Assembly: GCA_946537585.1 (NCBI GenBank)
Contig: CAMNFX010000105.1
Span: forward strand, 1-5,136
Reading direction: 5' to 3'
Source of the DNA: an uncultured Lachnospiraceae bacterium
GTDB taxonomy: Bacteria; Bacillota; Clostridia; Lachnospirales; Lachnospiraceae
Length of the DNA stretch: 5,136 nt
In this document: one piece after another, positions 1 to 5,136 of the stretch
How positions within the stretch are numbered: the stretch's first letter is position 1
Layout: the number at the start of each line of letters is the position of its first letter
Notes under the pieces: generated by a model
What the model saw: only the letters and a program-made list of their open reading frames with translations
The model's database searches: none
What the model was told of the DNA's origin: nothing
Made by a program: the position numbers and the translations under genes

Positions 1-151
1 TTTGCTCAGCATCTTCGGAAGCTTCTTCAAGGAGTTCCTCCGGTTCCTCCGTTACAGTAATTGCTTCCTCTTCCTGACCGGCTGCTTTCGTCTCGCTTTG
101 CTCAGCATCTTCGGAAGCTTCTTCAAGGAGTTCCTCCGGTTCCTCCGTTAC
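1..151. repeat. Tandem direct repeat, 96-bp period, inside the acidic protein gene
   Basis: Positions 1-55 and 97-151 are identical over 55 bases, and similarity continues for about six more with two mismatches. The 96-bp offset is exactly 32 codons, so the reading frame is kept. The 41 bases between the copies (56-96) complete the unit. The first copy touches the window edge, so further copies may lie beyond it. Confidence 0.9.
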
Positions 152-343
152 CGTGATCGTGCTGTCCTCCGGATCCTCCCCGGCCGTTTCCTCCGGCTGA
201 ACATCCTCTCCGGTATCTTCCGCGATCCCGGCAGGGATCTCTTCTGCCCCGGAGCCTTCCTTTCCGGCTCCCGCTGTATCCTCTGCAGCACTGTCAGCGT
301 TTTCTGTTATTTCGTCATCAAAAATCAGTTCTTCGAATTCCAT
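1..343 (-). CDS. Acidic repeat-containing protein of unknown function, N-terminal part (3' end cut by window edge)
   Basis: I do not recognise this protein. Its first 114 residues are visible and the frame is still open at the left edge. About 45 of these are Asp or Glu, against two Lys and no Arg, so it is strongly acidic and probably disordered or a charged linker. There is no signal peptide or membrane segment in the visible part. Residues 63-82 recur at 95-114 (each begins ITVTEEPEELLEEASE), giving a 32-residue repeat period. The ATG at 343-341 is preceded by GGTGG with a 5-base spacer. A GTG nine bases upstream in frame lacks a comparable site, and a stop precedes it at 361-359. The gene begins 46 bases after the exonuclease stop with no clear terminator between, so it may be the third gene of that operon. 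The acidic stretch could be the N-terminal tail of a larger enzyme or scaffold. A real gene is likely; function is unknown. Confidence 0.7.
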   Translation of the reverse strand, partial: MEFEELIFDDEITENADSAAEDTAGAGKEGSGAEEIPAGIAEDTGEDVQPEETAGEDPEDSTITVTEEPEELLEEASEDAEQSETKAAGQEEEAITVTEEPEELLEEASEDAEQ

Positions 344-389
344 GTCTGCCACCGCTGATCACTTTCCGGTTTGCCGCCGGCATTGTTTC

Positions 390-1145
390 CTACAGGTCGA
401 TCACAAGTCCCACCGGCGCGTGGTCCGAGCCCATGACATCCCCCAGGATCCACGCTTCCCTGATCCTGTCGCGAAGATCATCGGATACGATAAAGTAGTC
501 GATGCGCCACCCCGCGTTCCGCGCGCGGGCATTCATCCGGTAGGACCACCAGCTGTATTCCTCCTTATCCGGGTAGAGATACCGGAAGGTGTCCGTAAAA
601 CCGGATGCAAGCAGCTGCGACATCTTTGCGCGTTCCTCGTCCGTAAAGCCGGCATTGTTGTGATTGGTCTTATCATTTTTCAGATCGATCGCCTCGTGCG
701 CGACATTCAGATCGCCGCAGTAAACGACCGGTTTTTTCTTCTTCAGCTCTCCCACGTATTTCCGCCAGGCATCTTCCCATTCCATACGGTAGGGAAGGCG
801 CTGCAGCTCATTCTGGGAGTTCGGCACATAGACGGTCAGGAGGTAATGATCCTCAAACTCCAGGCACACCGAACGGCCTTCATGATCGTGCTCCTCATCC
901 GGGAGTCCCAGCGTCACATTGATCGGCTCCTCTTTCGTAAAGATCGCCGTTCCGGAATAGCCCTTTTTCTCGGCATAGTCCCAGTACTGGTGATAGCCCG
1001 GAAGGTCAAGCTCGATCTGCCCCTTCTGCAGCTTGGTCTCCTGCAGGCAGAAGGCATCTGCGTCGGCCTCCAGGAACACATCCATAAAGCCCTTATTCAT
1101 CACGGCACGGAGACCGTTCACATTCCACGAGATATATTTCTTCAT
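390..1145 (-). CDS. xth: Exodeoxyribonuclease III (Xth/ExoA family AP endonuclease)
   Basis: This is a cytoplasmic DNA repair enzyme of the EEP (endonuclease/exonuclease/phosphatase) fold. The family cleaves DNA 5' of abasic sites in base excision repair and degrades 3' ends of duplex DNA with Mg2+. The 251 residues match the usual length of about 250. Family motifs appear in order: WNVNGLRA (7-14; Asn8), LQETKLQ (34-40; metal ligand Glu36), YVPNSQ (106-111; Tyr106), GDLNVAH (144-150; Asp145 and Asn147), WRIDYF (213-218) and GSDHAPV (239-245; catalytic-type Asp241 and His242). All expected catalytic residues are present. The ATG at 1145-1143 was chosen because homology starts at MKKYISWNVNG; an earlier in-frame ATG would add 13 unconserved residues and overlap the upstream gene. 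Only four bases separate it from the phosphatase stop, so the two genes are almost certainly co-transcribed and possibly translationally coupled. The local ribosome site (AGGTAAAG) is modest. Confidence 0.96.
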   Translation of the reverse strand: MKKYISWNVNGLRAVMNKGFMDVFLEADADAFCLQETKLQKGQIELDLPGYHQYWDYAEKKGYSGTAIFTKEEPINVTLGLPDEEHDHEGRSVCLEFEDHYLLTVYVPNSQNELQRLPYRMEWEDAWRKYVGELKKKKPVVYCGDLNVAHEAIDLKNDKTNHNNAGFTDEERAKMSQLLASGFTDTFRYLYPDKEEYSWWSYRMNARARNAGWRIDYFIVSDDLRDRIREAWILGDVMGSDHAPVGLVIDL

Positions 1146-1149
1146 CACT

Positions 1150-1812
1150 TTACCTGTAGTAGTTTTTTGCATGCGCTGCATCATAATACAGCTTGCCTGT
1201 CTCCTTCAGAACGAGCTTTCCGGTCTCATCGGTTTCGGCCAGGGCAACCTGGCAGTTATACAGGACATCCGACTTTCGGAAATACTGCTCCAGATCCTCA
1301 TGGAAGCGGGAAAGCATACAGCGGATCGTAAATCCGTGGGATACGATGAGCACGTTCCTGTCCTTAAGATCCTCACGGGAAATCAGTTCATCCAGAAACC
1401 GGCTGCTCCTTTCGATCACATGCATCGGCCGCTCGGCTCCCTCCGGACAGAAATCGGAGGAAAGATTGGTAAAAAACTCGCGAAACTGTTCCCGGTCTAT
1501 TCCCATGGCCGAATCGGAACCGTCCCTGCCCTCCCATACACCAAAGGAGATCTCCAGCAGGCGGTCATCCAGAATAATGCGGGAACCGCTTTCCACAAAA
1601 TGAGGGTTTCTTGCAACAACAAGCGCCGCCGTTTCCTGGGCGCGCATGAGGGGGCTCGAATAGCAGACATCGATCGGGATATCCTTCATCCCGTCACCCG
1701 CCATGGCAGCGATCTTCATGCCGTTCAGATTAAGGTGCACATCTGTCTGCCCCTGGATCCTATGCTGATGGTTCCAGTCGGTCTCAGAGTGCCGCATGAT
1801 ATATAATTTCAT
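1150..1812 (-). CDS. Histidine phosphatase superfamily protein (phosphoglycerate mutase-like)
   Basis: This 220-residue cytoplasmic protein has the histidine phosphatase (PGAM/CobC/GpmB-like) fold, in which a histidine is transiently phosphorylated. Visible motifs are MRHSETDWN (6-14, with Arg7 and nucleophile His8), YSSPLMRAQETA (51-62, with Arg57), LLEISFGVWEG (85-95, with acid/base candidate Glu87) and LIVSHG (155-160, with His159). The catalytic set Arg-His-Arg-Glu-His looks complete. The usual RHG triad reads RHS, a tolerated variant. Length and motifs exclude the long dPGM glycolytic mutase; the substrate cannot be told from sequence, and candidates range from sugar phosphates to alpha-ribazole phosphate. 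No cobalamin genes are nearby to favour CobC. The ATG at 1812-1810 is preceded by GGTGACGA, a usable but closely spaced ribosome site. It appears to be the first gene of a unit with exodeoxyribonuclease III, behind a long structured leader. Confidence 0.9.
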   Translation of the reverse strand: MKLYIMRHSETDWNHQHRIQGQTDVHLNLNGMKIAAMAGDGMKDIPIDVCYSSPLMRAQETAALVVARNPHFVESGSRIILDDRLLEISFGVWEGRDGSDSAMGIDREQFREFFTNLSSDFCPEGAERPMHVIERSSRFLDELISREDLKDRNVLIVSHGFTIRCMLSRFHEDLEQYFRKSDVLYNCQVALAETDETGKLVLKETGKLYYDAAHAKNYYR

Positions 1813-1839
1813 TCGTCACCGTTATTTCTTTATTCGTTA

Positions 1840-1993
1840 CTGTTCAGCACCCCCGGAATACAGACAGATTCATCTGAAAAGCACGCTTTTCAGATGAAAG
1901 CGCATGGATGACAGGGGCGGACAAGGCGCGAAGCGCCTCTGACCGACTTCAGCCTGAGAATGCCCGGCATTCTCAGGCTTGGGTGCTGAACAG
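1840..1993. other. Structured intergenic element: 13-bp outer stem enclosing three hairpins (candidate leader RNA or MITE-like repeat)
   Basis: Positions 1840-1852 (CTGTTCAGCACCC) are the perfect inverse complement of 1981-1993, forming an outer stem. Three arms lie inside. Arm one pairs 1951-1962 with 1968-1979 (12 bp, 5-base loop). Arm two pairs 1924-1929 with 1933-1938 (6 bp, 3-base loop) and can be extended to 1918-1945 by five further pairs, with a mismatch and a bulge. Arm three pairs 1869-1881 with 1886-1898 (13 bp, 4-base loop). Together they give a four-helix, cloverleaf-like layout. No arm is followed by a T-tract in either direction, so they do not look like terminators. No open frame of note lies inside. 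On the minus strand the element sits downstream of a TATAAT box and ends 27 bases before the phosphatase start. It matches no riboswitch class I can name. A non-autonomous repeat family is equally possible, though I see no clear target-site duplication. Confidence 0.6.
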
Positions 1994-2030
1994 AGTATTT
2001 CAGGCTTCGGGATATACACAGCCAGTGTCT

Positions 2031-2059
2031 ATTATAACTGACTGCAGCGAAAAAAACAC
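2031..2059 (-). promoter_or_regulatory. Candidate sigma-70-type promoter for the phosphatase-xth operon
   Basis: A perfect TATAAT lies at 2036-2031 on the minus strand. At a 17-base spacer the -35 position (2059-2054) reads GTGTTT, only two of six consensus matches, so an activator or upstream context would have to compensate. Transcription would start near 2024 and give a leader of about 210 bases containing the structured element. The site directly abuts the preceding terminator. The call rests mainly on the -10 box and its placement. Confidence 0.4.
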
Positions 2060-2094
2060 CCCCGTTCGGACATTTAACTCCGGGTTCCGGGTGT
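2050..2094 (-). terminator. Rho-independent terminator after the racemase gene
   Basis: Read on the minus strand, ACACCC (2094-2089) pairs with GGGTGT (2061-2056). Inside are two more pairs (2084-2083 with 2063-2062) and a CGGA/TCCG inner stem (2082-2079 with 2070-2067) around an 8-base loop. A run of T follows immediately (2056-2050, its first T also closing the stem). The stem begins at the last base of the racemase stop codon. The internal loop makes it imperfect, but position and T-tract fit an operon terminator. Confidence 0.7.
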
Positions 2095-2987
2095 CAGCGC
2101 AGAGCGCCCGGCTCATCCGGACTGTACTTTTCAATGAGCCGTACATGCCCGGTAATGGAAGTCTCCCCCGATACCGGGTCACTGTTTACAGTTAAGGATC
2201 CGCCCGGTTCCTTAAGAGAGATACTGACCGGTTCGTTGGCAAGCCCTGCCAGATACATGCCGACAGCGCTGCTGCCGGATGCGCAGGAGTGCTCCCAGAA
2301 GACCGTGCCGCTTCCGGGAACATAGACTAAGGGCATCATTTCATACGCTCCGCCGCTGCCTTTAAGAAACATCAGCCCGAGTCCGTCCGTTTCAAGCTCC
2401 GCGCACCATTTACGCACAGCCTCTTCCGCACGCTCTTTTTGCAGAGCCAGCGCTGCAAACGCCGAATCCGGCCGGATCACGATGTGGGAGATCCCTTCCA
2501 TCCTGACCAGCGGCAAAACGCCAAGGGTTCCTTCCTGCTCAAATGTATACTCTTCGATCCTGAGGGCCGGGGGCATTTTCACCTCGCCCGTAAATCCTTC
2601 GGCATCTCGTCTGAGCTTTATTGCAACCGGATCGGCTGCCCCGGATACGCGAAGGAGGACCTTCATAAGGTCCGTCCCGGCGGCTCGGACTCTGTCCCCA
2701 AAGCAGCCCTCTTTATGCAAAGCAAACAGGGCCGCCGCGCTCATGGAGGCGTTTCCGCAGAATTCTCCTCCTGCCATGCGCAGCTCACCCTGTATATCTG
2801 CTCCGGGTTCTTCATGAAAGCAGACAAACCCGACCTGCTCCACCTCAGGGTGCAGCCGCATCAATTCACCGGCAGCCTCGGGCTGCCGGCGGATCTCCAC
2901 GCCTGATTCCACCAGTGCGGTGATATTTCCGGTCGGGTCCATAATACTGTATCTGTATGGAAACAGTTCTTTTTTCTGTTCGTTCAT
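2094..2987 (-). CDS. DapF-fold amino acid racemase, CntK-like (probable histidine racemase family)
   Basis: This 297-residue cytoplasmic protein has the two-domain, two-cysteine, PLP-independent racemase fold of diaminopimelate epimerase. The paired cysteines are Cys77 in GGEFCGNASM (73-82) and Cys235 in EHSCASGSSAVG (232-243), one per half. From memory of Staphylococcus aureus CntK, several blocks align: MDPTGN (16-21), EQVGF (50-54), EFCGNAS, the MPLVYVP...WEHSC stretch (218-235) and KEPGGSL (259-265). True DapF has CGNGxR around the first cysteine; here it reads CGNASM, losing the substrate-binding Arg, so diaminopimelate is an unlikely substrate. L-histidine, or another L-amino acid converted to the D form, fits better. 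The ATG at 2987 is the only start codon in frame after the ATPase stop at 3023-3021; its ribosome site is weak. It is last in the unit with a polar amino acid ABC transporter. The fold is near certain; the substrate is inferred. Confidence 0.88.
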   Translation of the reverse strand: MNEQKKELFPYRYSIMDPTGNITALVESGVEIRRQPEAAGELMRLHPEVEQVGFVCFHEEPGADIQGELRMAGGEFCGNASMSAAALFALHKEGCFGDRVRAAGTDLMKVLLRVSGAADPVAIKLRRDAEGFTGEVKMPPALRIEEYTFEQEGTLGVLPLVRMEGISHIVIRPDSAFAALALQKERAEEAVRKWCAELETDGLGLMFLKGSGGAYEMMPLVYVPGSGTVFWEHSCASGSSAVGMYLAGLANEPVSISLKEPGGSLTVNSDPVSGETSITGHVRLIEKYSPDEPGALR

Positions 2988-3020
2988 TACTTTCTGATTA
3001 AGATCTGTTTCCCGGCGTCC

Positions 3021-3779
3021 TTATCGCTCAAAGACACGGAGAAACTGTTTCGTTCTTTCCTCCCTGGGATTTTCAAAGACTTCCCTTGGATCGCCCTGCT
3101 CCACGATCACACCGCCGTCCATAAAGATCACGCGGTTGCTGACCGCCTTCGCAAAGGGCATCTCATGGGTCACGACGACCATGGTCATCTTCTCCTCCGC
3201 AAGCTGGCGGATAACCTTCAGTACTTCACCGGTGAGCTCCGGATCAAGCGCTGACGTAGGCTCATCGAAGAAGAGGATCTGCGGCTTCATCGCCAGCGCG
3301 CGGGCGATCGCCACACGCTGCTGCTGTCCTCCGGAAAGCTGATACGGGTATGCCTTTGCCTTGTCCGCAATGCCCATCTTTCCGAGCAGCTCCATCGCCG
3401 TGGCTTCCGCCTCCTCGCGGCTCCTGTGCTGAACCTCGATCGGGGCGTCCGTCAGGTTCTTCAGAACACTGTAATGCGGAAAGAGATTGAACTGCTGGAA
3501 TACGAGTCCGCAGTAGCTTCTGAAGCGTCTGAGCTCCTTCGGATGGACATAGACCGCCCTGCCGCTTTCATCGGTATGCGCGGCTTTTTCACCCATGTAG
3601 ACGATCTCTCCGCCGTCGATCGTTTCAAGGAAGGTCGCGCAGCGAAGCAGCGTGGATTTACCGGATCCCGAAGGGCCGATAATACTGACTACCTCGCCGT
3701 TATCCACGCCGAAGCTGATATCCTTTAAGACCTCAAGCCCGTCGAATTCCTTCCGGATATTTTTCATTTCTATGATCAT
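3021..3779 (-). CDS. Polar amino acid ABC transporter, ATP-binding protein
   Basis: This is the ATPase subunit (GlnQ/ArtP/HisP type) of a polar amino acid uptake transporter, acting as a dimer on the inner face of the membrane. The 252 residues contain every nucleotide-binding motif: Walker [10 protein letters not shown] (35-43), Q-loop [10 protein letters not shown] (93-102), signature LSGGQQQR (148-155), Walker B ILFFDEP (168-174, catalytic Glu173), D-loop SALD (176-179) and switch His205. The QFNLFPH and [12 protein letters not shown] segments are typical of the polar amino acid family rather than peptide or metal importers. The ATG at 3779 was chosen over an ATG four codons in because GGGAGG lies six bases upstream. 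Only 12 bases separate it from the permease stop, so the two are co-transcribed. The loop at about 62-82 is a little longer than in the shortest homologues. Substrate specificity cannot be read from this subunit. Confidence 0.96.
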   Translation of the reverse strand: MIIEMKNIRKEFDGLEVLKDISFGVDNGEVVSIIGPSGSGKSTLLRCATFLETIDGGEIVYMGEKAAHTDESGRAVYVHPKELRRFRSYCGLVFQQFNLFPHYSVLKNLTDAPIEVQHRSREEAEATAMELLGKMGIADKAKAYPYQLSGGQQQRVAIARALAMKPQILFFDEPTSALDPELTGEVLKVIRQLAEEKMTMVVVTHEMPFAKAVSNRVIFMDGGVIVEQGDPREVFENPREERTKQFLRVFER

Positions 3780-3785
3780 GGAAAG

Positions 3786-3791
3786 CCTCCC
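3786..3791 (-). promoter_or_regulatory. Strong ribosome binding site of the ATPase gene
   Basis: GGGAGG lies between the permease stop codon and the ATPase ATG with a six-base spacer. It decides the start in favour of the ATG at 3779 over the one 12 bases further in. Confidence 0.85.
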
Positions 3792-4439
3792 TTATCTGTA
3801 ATAATCCAGTGCCTTTTCGATCCGCTCCATCGCAAACGCCACAGCATAGTTGGCGATAAAATAGAAGACGCCCGCGATGACAAACGGCGCAAAGGAAGTC
3901 TGGGAAGCCGAGATCTGCTTGGCAAGGGAGAAGACCTCCTGATATGCCAGGGTAAAGGCAAGTGAAGTATCCTTTACCAGGGTGATGACCTCGTTGGTCA
4001 CGGACGGCATGATCCTCTTGATGACCTGGGGAAGGATGATCCTCATGAAGGTCTGGGATTTGGAATATCCTAAGACCTCGCAGGCCTCATACTGTCCGAC
4101 AGGGATCGACTCGATGCCGCCGCGGTAGATCTCCGCAAAATAGGCTGCGTAGTTTAATACGAAGCCGATGATCAGTGCCGGAAAGCGCCAGCCGCGGATC
4201 GACCAGCCGAAAAGATAATACGGGCCGAAATACCAGACCAGAAGCTGCAGCATCAGCGGTGTGCCGCGGATCACGGAAATATAGGCCCGGATCAGGAGCC
4301 GCACCACAGAAAAACGGGACTTCCGGAGAAGCGCCACGATCATGCCGAGCGGCAGGGAGCCGACAAGCGTCAGCAGGAAAATGCCGCAGGTCCTGAGCAT
4401 GCCGGCAGCCATCGTTGATAACATGGTAGATAAGGTCAT
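3792..4439 (-). CDS. Polar amino acid ABC transporter, permease protein
   Basis: This is the membrane subunit (HisM/GlnP type) of the amino acid importer encoded with its neighbours; two copies would form the channel if no second permease gene exists. The 215 residues match the family. Hydrophobic segments lie at about 15-38, 60-77, 85-107, 150-172 and 184-205, consistent with five membrane helices. The family motif RGTPLMLQLLVWYF spans 58-71. The cytoplasmic EAA loop that contacts the ATPase is EACEVLGYSKSQTFMRIILPQ (118-138, with the conserved Gly124). VTLV-type sequence (VITLVKDTSLAF, 151-162) is also characteristic. The ATG at 4439 is preceded by GAGGG with a six-base spacer, which favours it over internal ATG codons at residues 6, 10 and 14. 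It lies 140 bases after the binding-protein stop, with a stable hairpin between. Confidence 0.95.
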   Translation of the reverse strand: MTLSTMLSTMAAGMLRTCGIFLLTLVGSLPLGMIVALLRKSRFSVVRLLIRAYISVIRGTPLMLQLLVWYFGPYYLFGWSIRGWRFPALIIGFVLNYAAYFAEIYRGGIESIPVGQYEACEVLGYSKSQTFMRIILPQVIKRIMPSVTNEVITLVKDTSLAFTLAYQEVFSLAKQISASQTSFAPFVIAGVFYFIANYAVAFAMERIEKALDYYR

Positions 4440-4445
4440 CGTTCA

Positions 4446-4450
4446 CCCTC
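4446..4450 (-). promoter_or_regulatory. Ribosome binding site of the permease gene
   Basis: GAGGG, six bases before the ATG at 4439, is the best Shine-Dalgarno match near the four candidate in-frame ATG codons and fixes the start. Confidence 0.7.
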
Positions 4451-4512
4451 ACGTTGATTAATGTATTGTAACCGGGGAAACCGTGGCAAACTGTTTCACC
4501 ATTTTACAGGAA

Positions 4513-4554
4513 ACGGCCGTGCAGCGGAAGATCATGTTCCGGCAGCACGGCCGT
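4513..4554 (-). promoter_or_regulatory. Stable hairpin between binding-protein and permease genes (attenuator or mRNA stabiliser)
   Basis: Positions 4513-4522 (ACGGCCGTGC) and 4545-4554 form a perfect 10-bp stem. Past a 2-by-3 internal loop, 4525-4529 pairs with 4537-4541 (5 bp) around a 7-base loop. On the minus strand only TTT and then CC follows, so the T-tract is too short for an efficient terminator. In ABC operons such a hairpin after the binding-protein gene commonly lets that protein be made in excess of the membrane parts, by partial termination or by protecting the 3' end. That role is inferred here. The rest of the 4440-4579 gap shows no convincing promoter. Confidence 0.65.
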
Positions 4555-4579
4555 AAGTCTCATGGTATATCTGCTTAAA

Positions 4580-5136
4580 TCACTTCAGGCAGAGATAGTC
4601 ATAAATCTCCGGATACTTCTTGCCGATGGCATCATAGGTGCCGTCCGCAACCAGAGCATCGAGTGCGGCATTGATCTTGTCGCAAAGCTCGGTGTCGCCC
4701 TTGCGGAAGCCGATCGCGTACTGCTCGCTGCCCAGCTCCTCATCGAGGAACTTGTAGCCGGTCTCGCCGCTCATCAGGTAGTTGCCGCTGGTGACATCGA
4801 TCGCGATCGCATCGATCGCGCCTGCCTTCAGGTCATTGAACGCAATGGTATAGGTCTCATAAACCTCGAGAGAGCCGAAGGTCTTGCAAAGCTCCGCCTG
4901 GCCTTCTTCGTCGTTGAGCAGGTCGTAGGCAGAGGTAGAGGTCTGTACGCCGACAGCCTTGCCGGCAAGATCCGCAAGGGTCTCGATGCCGGAATCTTCC
5001 TTGACCATGATCAGCTGCGTATTGTCGGAATATGGCTTGCTCCAGAGGTAATCATCCTCACGTCCGTTGACTGTGAATCCGGACCAGATGCAGTCGCAGC
5101 TTCCCGCGTTCAGCTCCGCGTCCTTGGCATCCCAGT
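4580..5136 (-). CDS. Polar amino acid ABC transporter, substrate-binding protein (5' part beyond window)
   Basis: This is the extracytoplasmic solute-binding protein (family 3 type) that captures an amino acid and delivers it to the permease. The C-terminal 184 residues are visible; the frame is open to the right edge, so signal peptide, lipobox and first lobe lie outside. The ATG at 5008 is internal and should not be taken as the start, because the preceding codons read family sequence (WDAKDAELNAG, CIWSGFTVNGRE, WSKPYSDNTQ). Other family stretches are DLAGKAVGVQTSTSAYDLL, FNDLKAGAIDAIAIDV and AIGFRKGDTEL, followed by an ending in KKYPEIYDYLCLK. The SKPY segment and the Lys/Gly-rich VGVQTSTSAY loop form part of the amino acid pocket in this family. 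Which amino acid binds cannot be settled here; the racemase downstream makes histidine or another polar amino acid attractive. It is the first visible gene of the unit. Confidence 0.95.
   Translation of the reverse strand, partial: WDAKDAELNAGSCDCIWSGFTVNGREDDYLWSKPYSDNTQLIMVKEDSGIETLADLAGKAVGVQTSTSAYDLLNDEEGQAELCKTFGSLEVYETYTIAFNDLKAGAIDAIAIDVTSGNYLMSGETGYKFLDEELGSEQYAIGFRKGDTELCDKINAALDALVADGTYDAIGKKYPEIYDYLCLK

Noticed and set aside
2..358. Plus-strand open frame with a Phe/Leu/Arg-rich repeated translation
   Set aside because: It is the complement of the acidic Glu-rich gene, and its repeat is the same 96-bp DNA duplication. The minus-strand frame has a ribosome site and better composition.
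1146..1184. Earlier ATG codons as the start of xth
   Set aside because: They add 13 residues without family similarity and overlap the phosphatase gene; homology begins at the ATG at 1145.
342..1331. Long plus-strand open frame (329 codons)
   Set aside because: It lies opposite xth and the phosphatase gene, both of which have complete family motifs; its translation has no recognisable domain.
1869..1898. 13-bp palindrome considered as a stand-alone terminator
   Set aside because: No T-tract follows on either strand; it fits better as one arm of the larger structured element.
3200..3600. Extra residues in the ATPase at about 62-82 as a novel insertion
   Set aside because: Loop length in this position varies within polar amino acid ATPases; not unusual enough to report.
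4465..4470. TACAAT as a -10 box for the permease
   Set aside because: No acceptable -35 sequence at 16-18 bases upstream; operon transcription from the binding-protein gene is simpler.
4796..4820. Palindromic GATCGCGATC-rich stretch
   Set aside because: It lies inside the binding-protein gene and follows from repeated Ile-Asp-Ala codons; no reason to call an operator.
1..5136. tRNA, rRNA, CRISPR, transposase, integrase or phage features
   Set aside because: None seen on either strand; no regularly spaced short repeats, no recombinase motifs.

Overview
The window looks like a stretch of chromosome from a moderately GC-rich Clostridia, most likely Lachnospiraceae. The evidence is the compact one-strand gene layout, Shine-Dalgarno-led starts, the polar amino acid ABC transporter type and the style of the substrate-binding protein. 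That assignment is inference, since no 16S rRNA or other marker is present. Every supported gene lies on the minus strand, so transcription runs from right to left. The plus-strand open frames are shadows.

Right half (about 2094-5136), in transcription order: an amino acid substrate-binding protein (N-terminus beyond the window), a 140-bp gap with a strong hairpin, a membrane permease, an ATPase, and a DapF-fold racemase with two catalytic-type cysteines. The racemase resembles the histidine racemase CntK of staphylopine synthesis more than true diaminopimelate epimerase. Spacings are short and the first recognisable terminator follows the racemase. This suggests a four-gene unit that imports a polar amino acid and inverts an amino acid's stereochemistry.

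Centre (1813-2093): a 281-bp intergenic region. It holds the terminator of the transporter-racemase unit, a perfect TATAAT -10 box just beyond it, and a 154-bp highly structured element. The element has a 13-bp perfect outer stem enclosing three hairpin arms, and would lie in the 5' leader of the next operon. It is the main unexplained feature of the window.

Left half (1-1812): a histidine phosphatase superfamily enzyme, then exodeoxyribonuclease III four bases downstream, then the first 114 residues of a very acidic protein. That protein carries an internal 32-residue tandem duplication, identical in DNA over 55 bp, and runs off the left edge. The three probably form one operon. No tRNA, rRNA, CRISPR array, transposase or phage gene was seen.
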